Assembly (NCBI RefSeq): GCF_006716745.1 | Contig: NZ_VFPP01000001.1 | Coordinates: 1,612,001 to 1,676,000 of the forward strand | Direction: 5' to 3' | Length of the DNA stretch: 64,000 nucleotides | Origin: Saccharothrix saharensis | GTDB lineage: Bacteria > Actinomycetota > Actinomycetes > Mycobacteriales > Pseudonocardiaceae | Shown here: positions 15,227 to 26,700 of the stretch, piece by piece | Numbering within the stretch: position 1 is the first letter of the stretch | Layout of the letters: each line of letters opens with the position of its first letter | Notes under the pieces: model-generated | The model's input: only the letters and a program-made list of their open reading frames with translations | Databases searched by the model: none | What the model was told of the DNA's origin: nothing | Made by a program: the position numbers and the translations under genes

Positions 15227-18200
15227 GTGGAGCCGTCCGCGCCGGAACGAGCCTTCGCCGCCGAGGTCGAGCGCCACCGCGCCGCCGCCCGCGTCACGCA
15301 GGACTGGGTCGCGCAGCGCGTCGGCCTGTCCCGCGCCAAGGTCTCCGAGGTGTGCGGTGGTCGCTACCTGCCGAGCCGGCAGGCGCTGGACGCGCTGATC
15401 ACCGCGCTGGCCCTGGACCGGGAACGCGCGGTGGCGCTGTGGAAGGCCGCGTGGGAGGCGCGCGAGCACCGGCGCCGGACCGAGCGGGCGAACCGGCGGG
15501 AACCCCCGGACGACTGGTCGTCCTTGCCCGTCCTGCCGGCCGAGGTGCGGTCCCTGCTGCGGGCGCAGGAGGTCGCCGCCCGCGACCTGCCGTACCGGTT
15601 GCCCGGCGCGCGCAAGCCGTCGTTGGACACCGTGTACGTCCGCCAGGACCTGGGCACCGGCACCGAGGAGGCCCACGACGAGCAGCCGCGCACGGAACCG
15701 GAGCTGGACGAGCGCGGGCTGCTGCGCGAACGGGCCGCGCCCAAGCCGCGGTTGACCGTCCGGCCGCCCGCCCGCACGGTGCAGCAGGCGTTGGACGACG
15801 ACGAGCACGTCCTGGTCACCGGCGGCCCGGGACAGGGCAAGTCGACGCTCTCGCTGCGCCTGGCGGGCGAGATCGCCGCGCGGTGGTCCGGTGGCGACGC
15901 CCCGCCGCCGCTGGCCGAGCCGGTGGTGCCGCTGCGGCTCACGGCGCGCGAGCTGGCCACCCGCCTCGACCTGCCGTTCCCGAAGGCGCTGGTGGAGAGC
16001 ATCGCCGCCGACTACGGCTCGTTGCTGTGGGCGGAGGTCGGCCCGGCGCAGGTGGCGGAACGGGTGGCCGGCTGCCGGTGGCTGCTGCTGGTCGACGGCC
16101 TGGACGAGGTCGCCGACCCGGCCGACCAGAGCCGCCTGCTGCACGTGCTGGAGGGGTGCGCCGCGCCGGGCTCCCCGTACCGGGTCGTGGTGACCACCAG
16201 GCCCATCGAGGGCTCGATCCTCGCCCCGCTCCAACGCGCGTCCGCCGCCCGGTACGAGCTGCAACCGTTCGACGAGGAGGCGTTGCGCCGCTTCGCGGAC
16301 AACTGGTTCGACGGCAGCCCCGGCGCGGCCGACCGGTTCGTCCGCCAACTCCGGGCCGCGCACCTGGACGAGCTGGTGCGCGTTCCCCTGCTGGCGACCA
16401 TCGCGGCGATCATCTTCGAGCAGTACGGCGACCGGCCGTTGCCGGACAACCAGTACGAGCTGTACGAGGCCTACCTGGGCTACCTGCTCACCGCCCACCC
16501 GGCCGCTCCGGGCCCGTTCGACCACCTGCGCGAGGACCTGCTCCAACACCTGGGCCGCGTGCGCCTGCGCACCGACACGTCCCTGATGGCGGCCGCCCGC
16601 GCCTGGGTCTCCGCACGCGTGCCCGTCCGGGTCGGGTGGACCGACGAGCTGACCACGTTCCTCACCGCCGCGGGACCGCTCGTCCAGCGCGGCGACGACC
16701 TGCGCTTCCTGCACCACAGCTTCGCCGAGCACCTGGCCGCCACCGCCGGGGCCCGCGAGCTGCCCGCCGCGTTCGCCGACGGGCACCCCGACTTCAAGTC
16801 GTTGCTGCACACGGCGTTGCAGGGCGAGCAGGGCCGTCATGCGCGTGCCGTGCTGCTGCACTACACGCGCCTGCACCCCGACCAGGCCGATCACGCGGTG
16901 CGGTGGCTGCACGCGGGCGGCGCGAGCCACCACGTCCTGGCGGCGAAGCTGCTCGCCCAGCACCTGCCGGCCGGTCCGGCGGTCGTGGACGACTTCCTGG
17001 CCACCACCAGGGCGTGGGCGATGACGACGGAGTACCTGGGCGCGGAGGTGCTGCGCCACGCGAGCCGTGCCGCCCACCACCCCGCGCTGGTCCCGTGGCT
17101 GCTCGACCTGCTGCGTGACGACCGCGCGCCGTGGCGGTCCCGGATCGAGGCGGCGACCGCCCTGGCCACCCGCCTGCGCACGGCGGACGCACCGGAAGCC
17201 GTCACCCTGCTCCGGGCCGTCACCGACGACACGACCATCGCGGTGGCCGACCGACTTTCCGCCGCCGAGGCGTTGTCGCTGTGCGGGAGTGCCGAGCGCG
17301 ACGCGGCCGAACGCGGCCTGCGGGCCGTGCTGACCGACCGCAACGCCGAGATGTCCGACTGCCGCGCCGCCGCCGTGGTGTTGGCCGGCCTCAGCTCCGA
17401 GGGCCGCGCCTTCGCCACAAAGGCCCTGCTGGACTACCTGGACGACCCGCTCATGCCGAACGGCGACCTGGTCGAGATCGCGACCGGCCTGGTGGAGATC
17501 GGCGTCGAGTTCCACGAGAGGTGCGCCGAGGTCTTCCTGTCGGTGCTGCGCGACCCGGTCGACTCGATGACCGGCCGCCGTGACGCCGCCGTCGCTTTGG
17601 CCTCCCTGGGCCCCCACCGCCTCGACCAAGCCGCCGCCGCCCTGCTCGACCTGGCCGGAACGAGGAGGCTCTACCGCTACGAACGGGTCGCCGCGGCGAC
17701 GGCGCTCGCCGAGCTGGGGCCCGAACACCGCACCACCGCCGCCGAGCACCTGCGGGTCATGATGGCGGAGCACGGTTTGGGGCACTCGGAACGGCGCACC
17801 ATCCTCAACGCGATGCTGGAGCTGGGTGCGTGCGGCCACCACGAAGCCGCGAGCCACCTGCGCGCGACGTTCGAGGACTGCGACTCGGACGAGAACACGG
17901 CCTACTGGGCAGCTCAAACGCTCTCGGACCTCGGTCCGGAGTACCAGGACGAGGCGGCCCGGCTCCTGCTCCGCATCGCCGACGACCCGCTGGTGACCGG
18001 CATCGAACGCGAGGCGGCTCTCGGTCGGCTGGCCGAGTTCGGCGAACCGCACCGGACCGACGCGGTCAGCCGGTTGCGCCGCGACCTCGCCGACCCCGGC
18101 GTGGAACCGGGCCTCCGCATCGAAGCGGCCGGCCAGACGAGCCGCCTCGGGCCGGAGTTCCACGGCGAGGTGGTGGCGCACCTGCTCGACATCCTCGCCG

Positions 18201-20569
18201 GTGACCTCCGCGCCTCCGACGCCTCCCGTGCTTGGCGGTTGCTCGCCTCCCTCGACACCCGCACCACGGAGGCAGCGGCCCGGGCGCAGGTCGACCTCCT
18301 CGACCCCCGGCCGGGCGAAGAGGGGTATGGGATCTTCATCCACGAGCGGCCACCGGTGGCGGCGGCAACCCTGGACGAAGCCGCCGACAAACTGCTCCGC
18401 GCATTGGTGGACACCGCACTTCCGTGGCAGTTCCGGTATCAGGCGTGCTACCAGCTGGTGTCACTCCACCGCAGGTTCCACCTCCCTGTGTCGGAGGCGG
18501 TCATCGCGCTCTTCAACACCGACCCCGTGGACGCCGGGCGGTTGATCGGGCGCGACTTCGCGATGACCGCGCGGCAGGTACGGGCCAGGTTGGCGGACCA
18601 CATCCACCACGTCATCGGGGCGAGCACGGACACCGATGCGGTCATCTCGGGAGCGGAGGCGCTGATTGCGCTCGGCCGCCACGACGCGTCGGCGGCGGCG
18701 TCGGTGCGCGCGGTGATGGTCGACCACGTCGTCCTCCCCTGGGATCGGATGTGGGCCGCGACCACCCTCGCCCGGCTCGATTCCCGCCACATCGGGGAAG
18801 CCGTTGACGTGGTGGCCGCGCTCGCCGCGCACACGCCATCTTCGAGTTGGAAGTTCCGGCTGCTCGAACTCGCCCGGTTGGGTGCCGACGTGTCCGCCCA
18901 CGCCGTCATGCCGTCGAGCCTCGACCTCCGCAACGACTTGCGGCAGGCGGGCGCGGAACTGGTCCTCGACTTGCGCGGGGAACCCGATGAGCGAACCGTT
19001 GGCGCACTCCGGCGGATGGCAGCGGACGACCACCTCGCGTTCGCCCAGCGCGGCGACGCCCTCATGGCGCTGGCGCGGTTCGAACCCTCGACCGCCGACA
19101 TCACCGGTGACCTGGAGTCGGTCGTGGACGACAGGGCCGCCCCCGTGCACGAACGTGGCCGGGCCGCGCACGACCTGGTCCGGCTCGACCGGTCCCGGTG
19201 GCACCGGTGCGTCACGACGCTGCGGCGGCTGCTCATCGAGCCGATGACGACGCTCGACGAGCAAGTCGTCCTGATCAGGAAGCTGAGCGACCTCGCCGCA
19301 CTGCGCCAAGGTGAGATCGACAAGTTCGCCCTCGCGGTCGCGCACCACCCCGGTGCCGCCCCGTCCACCCGGCGGAACGCCCTGCACCGCGTCACCGATC
19401 CGGCGAAGGCCGCGATCCTCGAGGAGCTGGTCACGGACACCGCCGCACCGGTGGCCACCCGCCTCCCTTCCCACGTCGACCCGTCGCTGGCCGATGTGGT
19501 GAGCGCGTCCGCGCGTGACGTGCTGGCTTCGATCGAGTGGAAGCCTGCCGACCGCGTCACGGCGGCGGTCGCGCTGGCCGGCGCTTCGCACCGATCCGTG
19601 CCGGAAGTGGTCGACGCGTTGCTGAGCCTGGCCTCGCACCGCGGCACCCGGTTCCGCGCCTGGCGCGCTCTGGCCGACTGCGGCACGCCGCACCGGCGGG
19701 ACGTGGTGACCGAGGCGCTCGACGTGGTCGGCGACGACGCTGAGCCCCTGCACGCCAGGATGCGGGCGGTCGAGTTGGTCGGCGACCTGGTGGGGGTACT
19801 ACCGGCCGAGGCGGTGGAGTTCCTGCGTCGGGTGGCATCCGACGACCGGGCGTCCGCGCGGTGGCGGCTCGATGCGATGTTCCGGCTTCGGCACGTGGAC
19901 GGGTTGGACGAGGTTCGAACCATGCGGGACGACGAGCGCGTTCCGGCCGCCATCCGCCGGCTCGCCGCCGCGGAGTTGGTCGACTACCGGCCGGAAGACC
20001 GCGCCAAGGGAGCCGAAGTGCTCCACAAGATCGCGGCTGACGCCGGTCGACGGCCGGCGTTGCGGTGTGCGGCGGCATCCGACCTGGTGCGGTTCGGCAA
20101 GCCTGGCCGGGAACGAGCGGCGGAGGTCGCGCACGCGATGGCCGTGGACGCCGGGCTGCCGGCGACCAGCCGGGTCCGAGCCGCCGAAGTGCTGGCGGAC
20201 GCGGCGCGGAACAGGCGGCCGGAGGCGTTGGCGGTCCTGCGTGGGCTGTCCGCGACCGGGAACCCGACGCACCGGCTGCGCGCGTTGCGGGCGATGGCGG
20301 CCATCGCGCCGCTGGAGGCCACGCACGCGTTGCGCGCGATGACGCGGGACCGCGACCTTCCCCCGGTTGTGCGGTTGCGCAGCGCCGAAGCGCTCGTCGC
20401 CAACCACCGGGAGCACCGCGAACCGGCCGTGATCGCGGCGCGTGAGGTGGCGTTCGACGAGCGCTTGCCGGAGCACGTCAGGGTGCGCGCCGCGCGGGAC
20501 CTCGCCCGGTGGAGCGAGGTGTTCCGCGACGACGCCCGAGAACTCCTGCACGCCCTGCCGGAGCGGTGA
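15227..20569 (+). CDS. XRE-HTH / NACHT-like NTPase / HEAT-repeat protein
   Basis: This is a giant protein of 1780 residues. Residues ~5–75 are an XRE-type helix-turn-helix (VTQDWVAQRVGLSRAKVSEVCGGRYLPS). Residues ~195–460 form a STAND/NACHT NTPase: Walker A GGPGQGKST, Walker B LLLVDGLDEVAD with the extra acidic residues typical of NACHT, and sensor VVVTTRPIEGS. From ~560 to the end are many degenerate ~35–40-residue helical repeats (HEAT-like: …AALALA.LGP.H…AA..LL…). Such proteins assemble on sensing a ligand through the repeats. In bacteria, NACHT proteins include antiphage sensors, and HTH-STAND proteins include regulators. No separate toxin domain is visible. The GTG start gives the complete HTH. 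Confidence 0.85.
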   Translation: MEPSAPERAFAAEVERHRAAARVTQDWVAQRVGLSRAKVSEVCGGRYLPSRQALDALITALALDRERAVALWKAAWEAREHRRRTERANRREPPDDWSSLPVLPAEVRSLLRAQEVAARDLPYRLPGARKPSLDTVYVRQDLGTGTEEAHDEQPRTEPELDERGLLRERAAPKPRLTVRPPARTVQQALDDDEHVLVTGGPGQGKSTLSLRLAGEIAARWSGGDAPPPLAEPVVPLRLTARELATRLDLPFPKALVESIAADYGSLLWAEVGPAQVAERVAGCRWLLLVDGLDEVADPADQSRLLHVLEGCAAPGSPYRVVVTTRPIEGSILAPLQRASAARYELQPFDEEALRRFADNWFDGSPGAADRFVRQLRAAHLDELVRVPLLATIAAIIFEQYGDRPLPDNQYELYEAYLGYLLTAHPAAPGPFDHLREDLLQHLGRVRLRTDTSLMAAARAWVSARVPVRVGWTDELTTFLTAAGPLVQRGDDLRFLHHSFAEHLAATAGARELPAAFADGHPDFKSLLHTALQGEQGRHARAVLLHYTRLHPDQADHAVRWLHAGGASHHVLAAKLLAQHLPAGPAVVDDFLATTRAWAMTTEYLGAEVLRHASRAAHHPALVPWLLDLLRDDRAPWRSRIEAATALATRLRTADAPEAVTLLRAVTDDTTIAVADRLSAAEALSLCGSAERDAAERGLRAVLTDRNAEMSDCRAAAVVLAGLSSEGRAFATKALLDYLDDPLMPNGDLVEIATGLVEIGVEFHERCAEVFLSVLRDPVDSMTGRRDAAVALASLGPHRLDQAAAALLDLAGTRRLYRYERVAAATALAELGPEHRTTAAEHLRVMMAEHGLGHSERRTILNAMLELGACGHHEAASHLRATFEDCDSDENTAYWAAQTLSDLGPEYQDEAARLLLRIADDPLVTGIEREAALGRLAEFGEPHRTDAVSRLRRDLADPGVEPGLRIEAAGQTSRLGPEFHGEVVAHLLDILAGDLRASDASRAWRLLASLDTRTTEAAARAQVDLLDPRPGEEGYGIFIHERPPVAAATLDEAADKLLRALVDTALPWQFRYQACYQLVSLHRRFHLPVSEAVIALFNTDPVDAGRLIGRDFAMTARQVRARLADHIHHVIGASTDTDAVISGAEALIALGRHDASAAASVRAVMVDHVVLPWDRMWAATTLARLDSRHIGEAVDVVAALAAHTPSSSWKFRLLELARLGADVSAHAVMPSSLDLRNDLRQAGAELVLDLRGEPDERTVGALRRMAADDHLAFAQRGDALMALARFEPSTADITGDLESVVDDRAAPVHERGRAAHDLVRLDRSRWHRCVTTLRRLLIEPMTTLDEQVVLIRKLSDLAALRQGEIDKFALAVAHHPGAAPSTRRNALHRVTDPAKAAILEELVTDTAAPVATRLPSHVDPSLADVVSASARDVLASIEWKPADRVTAAVALAGASHRSVPEVVDALLSLASHRGTRFRAWRALADCGTPHRRDVVTEALDVVGDDAEPLHARMRAVELVGDLVGVLPAEAVEFLRRVASDDRASARWRLDAMFRLRHVDGLDEVRTMRDDERVPAAIRRLAAAELVDYRPEDRAKGAEVLHKIAADAGRRPALRCAAASDLVRFGKPGRERAAEVAHAMAVDAGLPATSRVRAAEVLADAARNRRPEALAVLRGLSATGNPTHRLRALRAMAAIAPLEATHALRAMTRDRDLPPVVRLRSAEALVANHREHREPAVIAAREVAFDERLPEHVRVRAARDLARWSEVFRDDARELLHALPER

Positions 20570-20574
20570 AGCGG

Positions 20575-20769
20575 TCAGCGCAGGGAGAGGGGGCGCAGGT
20601 CGGTCCAGTGCTCCTCCACGTAGGCGACGCAGGCGTCACGGGTGTCGGGGCCGAAGGTGGGCGTCCAGCCGGCCGGGACGTCGGCGAACGACGGCCACAG
20701 CGAGTGCTGGCCCTCGTCGTTCACGAGGACGTGGAAGCGGCCTTCGGGGTCTTCGAACGGGTTGGTCAC
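20575..20769 (-). CDS. MbtH-like NRPS partner protein
   Basis: In this 64-residue protein the family signature is complete: [24 protein letters not shown] and the C-terminal HWTDLRP, including three conserved tryptophans. MbtH proteins bind adenylation domains and are needed for their folding or activity. The GTG start overlaps the stop of the NRPS (GTGA at 20766–20769), so it is made with that enzyme. The convergent NACHT gene ends only five bases away. Confidence 0.97.
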   Translation of the reverse strand: MTNPFEDPEGRFHVLVNDEGQHSLWPSFADVPAGWTPTFGPDTRDACVAYVEEHWTDLRPLSLR

Positions 20770-23700
20770 GGCGTGATCCTCCGGTCGGGGTCGGTCGTGG
20801 CGTGGTGCAGGTGCGCCAGCACGGCGTCGACCAGGTGTTGGGCGGTGTCGGGGGTGAACAGGTCGGTCGCGTAAGCGAGGTAGCACGGCACCGGGCCGTC
20901 GTCCTGCGGTTCGTAGAAGCTGACGGTCAGCTCGGCGGGTGTCGTGCCGGTGGGGACGGCGACCAGTGACCCGGTGCCCCCCTCCAGCGCGGACAGGACC
21001 GCCTTCTCGTGGTGCACGATCATGACCTGCGGCTCGACCGGCACCGGCACGTCCGCGTGCTCGAACGCGGCCAGGTCGGTGGCGCGGACGCGGGCCAGCA
21101 GCTCGGCGTAGGTGGGGTGGCCTGCCGTGTCGGTGCGCAGCACGACCCGGTTGAAGAAGCAGCCGACCAGGTCGCTCAGCGCCTCCTCGGTCCGCCCGGC
21201 CACCATCGTGCCGATCGGCAGGTCCGTGCCGTACGGGGTCAGAGCCGCCGCCACGGCGGCCTGCACGACCATGAACATGCTGGTCCCGGTCTTGGCGGCC
21301 AGCCGGTCGACGGCCGCGTGCAGCGCGGCGGGCAGCGTGAACGGCACCACGCCCGCGGGGTGCCGGCCGGGTCGCCGTTCCCCCGAGCACGGCAGGTCGA
21401 GCACGGGCAGGCCCCGCAGCGCTTCGCGCCAGAACGCCCGCTGCTCCTCCCCCACCGACTCCACGACTTCCAGCGACCACAACGTGTAGTCCGCGTACGT
21501 CACCGGCAGCTCGGTCCACTGCGGGGCCTCACCGCGCCGCCGGGCCGCGTAGGCGTGCTGGAGGTCGCGGAACAGCGGCACGACCGACCACTCGTCCACC
21601 GCGAGGTAGCTCATGGTCAGCAGCAGCGCCTGCGCGCCGGACGCGTCCACCACCAGCCGGGCCCGCACGGGCGGGCGGCCGGGTTCGACCGGCTCGGCGG
21701 CGAACGCGGTCAGCGCCTCGTCCAGCGCCACCACCGGTTCCACCTCCAGCGGCGGCACCGCCACGGCGCGCTGCACGTCTCCGTCCAGCACCGTGCGCAG
21801 CGGCTCGTGCCGTCCCACGACGTCGGCGTGCGCGGCGAGCAGCGCGGGCACGTCGAACGGGGTCCGGGCGCGCAACGCCAGCGCGTGGTCCCACACCACC
21901 GGACCCCGCTGCACGGGCGCGAGCGGCAGGTCCACCGGCCGGTCGAAGCGGCGCAGCGGCGGGCGGGCCGAGGTGGCCCCGGTCAGCCTGCCGGCCAGCC
22001 CCGCGACGGTCGGCGAGTCGAACACGTCGCGCAGCGCGATGTCGACCCCGAACACCGACCGGATCTTCCCGACCAGCCGCATGGACGCCATCGAGTGGCC
22101 GCCGAGGCCGAAGAAGTTGTCGTGGATGCCCGGTGACACGCCGAGGATCTCGGCGAACAGCTCCGCGATCGCCTTCTGCTCCGGTGTCACCGGCCGGTCG
22201 TCGCCGGTCAGCGCGGACCAGTCGGGACGGGGCAGGGCACGCCGGTCGAGCTTGCCGTTGGGCGTCAGCGGCAGCGGGCCGTCCAGGAAGACCACCGTCG
22301 CCGGGACCATGTACTCGGGGAGCCGTTCGGCGACGAACGCCCGCAGGTCGTCCTCCGTCGCGCCGACGACGTAGCCGACGAGCCTGGTCACGTCACCGGT
22401 GCGGTCGGCGAGGACGGCCGCCTGCGCCACGGCCGGGTGCCGGGCCAGCGCGGCTTCGATCTCGCCCAGCTCGATCCGGAAGCCCCGGATCTTGACCTGG
22501 GTGTCGACGCGGCCGAGGAAGTCCAGGTTGCCGTCGGCGCGCCACCGCGCGCGGTCACCCGTGCGGTACATGCGGGCCCCGGGCGGGCCGAACGGTGACG
22601 CGACGAACCGGGACGCGGTCAGCGCGGCCTGGCCGGTGTACCCGCGGGCCAGGCCGCGGCCGGACACGTACAGCTCGCCGACCACGCCGGGCGGCACCGG
22701 CCGCAGCCGGTCGTCCAGCACGTACACGGTGGTGTTCGGGTCGGGGACGCCGATCGGCACGGCGGTGTCCCACTCCGGCACGGCCTTCCACAGGGTGGAG
22801 TTGACCGTGGCCTCGGTGAGGCCGTACGCGGCGAGCAGGTTCAGGCGACCGGCCCAGCGCCCGATCACGTCCGGCGGCACGGTCTCGGTGCCGACCAGGA
22901 CGGTGGAGCCCTCGGGCAGCTCGCAGTCGGCGGGCAGGGCGGACACCAGCGACGGCGGCAGGATCATGTGCGTGATCCGCCGGTCGCGCAGGAAGTCGGT
23001 CAGCTCCGGACCGGCGACCCGCACCTCGTCGGGCGCGAACACCAGCCGCCCGCCCACGCACAGCGCCATGGTCAGCTCGAACACGGCCACGTCGAAGCCG
23101 ACGGACGCGAACTGGAGCACCCGGCTGTCCTCGGTGAGCCCCATCCGGTCGATCGCGGTCGCGGCGAGGCTGGCGATGCCCTCGTGCGGCACCACGACGC
23201 CCTTGGGCCGGCCGGTCGAGCCCGAGGTGTAGATCACGTACATCGCCGAGTCCAACGACCGCGGCCCGGTCGCCGCCACCGCGCCCGGCCCGGCGGCCAG
23301 TTCGTCGCGCACCGCGTCCGAGTCGAGGAGCAGGACCTCGGCGACGTCCGGGACGGGCGCGGCTTGCGTGGTCACCACCAGCGCGGCGGCCGAATCGCCG
23401 ATCATGTACGCGATCCGGTCGGCCGGGTGGGAGAGGTCCAGCGGCAGGTAGGCCGCGCCGAGCTTCAGCACCGCGAGCACCGCGGCGACCATGTCCGCCG
23501 ACTTGGGCACCGCGATGCCCACCACCGACTCGTGCCCGACGCCGCGTGCCGCGAGGAGCCCGGCGATCCGGTTGGACCGGTCGTCCAGCCAGGCGTAGCT
23601 GACCGAACGGGTGCGGTCCACCACGGCCACCGCGTCCGGCTTCGCCGCCACGCACCGCGCGAACAGCGTCGTGAACGACTCCTCCGGCACCACCCGGGCG

Positions 23701-26700
23701 GTGCGGTTGAACTCGTCCACCACGCGGCGGCGCTCGTCGGGCGCCAGCAGGTCGACCGCGCTCACCGGCGCGGTCGGCTTGGCCACCACCGCGCCCACCA
23801 GCGTGGTCAGCCGCGCGCCGAGCCGTTGCGCGGTCACCCGGTCGAACAGGTCGGTCGCGTACTCCAGCCGGCACGTCACCGGCCCGTCGACCACCTCGGT
23901 GAAGCTGAACACCAGGTCGAACTTCGCGGTCGTGGTCTCGTGGCCCACCCACGTCACCGGCAGCCCGTCGAACGACCCCGCGTCACCGCCGCGGCTGTGG
24001 TAGCCGACCATCACCTGGAACAACGGGTTGCGCGCCGCCGACCGGGTCGGGTTGACCCGGTCCACCACGGCCTCGAACGGCACGTCCTGGTGGGAGAACG
24101 CGGCCAGCGACGTCTCCTTCACCCGGGCCACCAGCTCGGTGAAGCCCGGGTCGCCGGACAGGTCCGCGCGCAGCACGAGCGTGTTGACGAAGAACCCGAC
24201 CAGGTCGTCCAGCGCCTCGTCGGTGCGGCCCGCGATCGGCGCGCCCAGCGGGATGTCGTCGCCCGCGCCCAACCGGCCCAGCAGGGCAGCCACCGCGGCT
24301 TGCAGCACCATGAACATCGACGCGCCGGACGCCTGCGCCAAAGCCCGCAGCCCGTCGGTCAGCTCCGCCGGGAACTCCACCTCCAGGTCCGCGCCGCGGA
24401 ACGTCGGCCTGCCCGGGCGCGGGCGGTCGACGGGAAGTTCCAGCTCCTCCGGCGCGCCGGCCAGCGCCTTCGCCCAGAAGTCCAACTGCTCCTCGCCGAC
24501 GACGTCCAGCACGTCCCGCTGCCACACGGTGTAGTCCGCGTACTGCACGGGCAGCGGCTCCCACGCCGGCGCCGCACCGGTCCGCCGGGCCCGGTACGCG
24601 GTCGCGAGGTCGCGCAGGAACGGCCGGTCGGACCACTCGTCGGTGGTGATGTGGTGCAGCAGGATGACGACCAGGTGCTCCTCCGGGGCCAACGACGCGA
24701 TCGTGACCCGCAACGGCAGCTCGGCGCGCAGGTCGAACGGCCGCTCGACCTCGTCGCGCACGATGCCGGGGACGTCCTCCGCACCGGCCGAGCGCACCAC
24801 CACGACCGGCGTGACGTCGTGCAGCACCCGTTGGAACGGCGTGCCCTCGCGCTCACCGAAGACCGTCCGCAACGCCTCGTGCCGGTCGACCACGTCACCG
24901 ACGGCGGCGGTGAGCGCGGCGACGTCCAGCGGACCGTGCAGCGTGAACACCAGCGGGAAGTTGTACGCGGCGGACGTTCCCTCCATCTGCTGGATCAGCC
25001 ACAACCGCTGTTGCGCCGACGACAGCGGCAGCTCGGCGGGCCGCTCGACGGGCACGAGCGGCGGTCGCACCGACCCGCCGCCGGCGCGCAGGGCCAGTCC
25101 GGCGACCGTGGGCGCGTCGAACAGGTCCCGGATCGCCAGTTCCGCGCCCAGTGCCGTCCGGGCCCGGCTGACCAGCCGGGTGGCGAGCAGCGAGTGGCCG
25201 CCGAGGTCGAAGAAGTTGTCGTCCACGCCGACCGACGGCACGCCCAGCACCTCGGCGAACAGCCCGCACAGCACCTCCTCCGCCCGGGTCGAGGCGGCGC
25301 GCGAGGACGCCGCGCCGGTCACCACCGGCTTCGGCAGCGCCCGCACGTCGAGCTTGCCGTTCACGGTCAGCGGCAACGCGTCCACCGCCGTGATCGCGGC
25401 GGGCACCATGTAGTCGGGCAGGCTCAGCTTCAGCTCCTCCCGCAAGCTCGCGGTGTCGACCGCGGACACCACGTAACCGATGAGCCGCTTCACGCCGCCC
25501 GGTCCGGCGTCGACGACGACCGCCGCGTGCGTCACGCCGGGCTGGGCGGCCAGCGCGGACTCGACCTCGCCCAGCTCGACCCGGTAGCCGCGGATCTTGA
25601 CCTGGTCGTCGGTGCGGCCGAGGAAGTCCAGGTTGCCGTCCCGGCGGGCCCGCACCAGGTCACCCGTGCGGTACATGCGGGTGCCGGGCGGGCCGTACGG
25701 GTCGGCGACGAACCGCTCGGCGGTCAGGCCGAACCGGTCGTGGTAGCCGCGGGCCAGGCCGACGCCCGCGATGTAGAGCTCACCGGGCGACCCGGGCGGC
25801 ACCGGCCGCAGGTGGGCGTCGAGCACGTACGCGCGGGTGTTCCGGATCGCCTTGCCGACGGTCGCGGTCTCACTGTCCTCGGTGGACGCACCGAGCGTGT
25901 TGATCGTGTACTCGGTGGGTCCGTAGAGGTTGTAGCCGTACGTGCCGGGGGTGTCGCGCAGCCGCTGCCACACCGACTCCGGCACGGCCTCGCCACCGAG
26001 CAGCACCAGCGCGGGGACGTGCCCCTCCAGCAGGCCTTCCTCGATCAGCAGTTGCGCGTAGGTCGGGGTCACGTTGACCACGTCGATCAGGTGCTCGTCG
26101 CAGTACGCCACCAGGGCCGCCGCGTCCCGGCGCAGCTCCTCGTCGCACACGTGCACCTCGTGGCCCTCGACCAGCCACAGCAGCTCTTCCCACGACATGT
26201 CGAACGCGAACGACACGGTGTGCGCGATGCGCAGCCGCCGGCCGCCGGCCGCCGCGATGGCGGGCGCGAAGATCGCCCGCTGGTGGTTGAGCTGCATGTT
26301 CGTCAGGCCGCGGTACGGCGTGACGACGCCCTTCGGCCGGCCCGTCGAGCCGGACGTGTAGATCACGTACGCCGGGTGGTCCAGGGAGAACGTCGGCCAC
26401 TCGACCTCGTCCGGCGCAGGAGGCAGGTCGTCGACGCACAGCGCGTCCGGCACCAGGCCGACCGCCGTGGTCGACAGCACGCACAGCGGCGCGGTGTCCT
26501 CGATCATCAGCAGCAGCCGGTCGGCCGGGTGGTCGAGGTCGAGCGGCAGGTACGCGGCCCCGGTGCGGAGCACCGCGAACAACGCCACCACCATCTCGGT
26601 CGTGCGCGGCAGCGCGAGCGCGACCACGCGTTCCGGCCCCGCGCCGCGGCTGATCAGCAGCCGGGCCAGGGTGTCGATCCGGTCCTGCAGCTCGGCGTAG

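Noticed and set aside
14792..18343. Minus-strand open frame of 1183 residues opposite the NACHT gene
   Set aside because: Low-complexity Val/Arg/Gly/Gln composition with no motif; the plus strand carries clear HTH and NACHT motifs.
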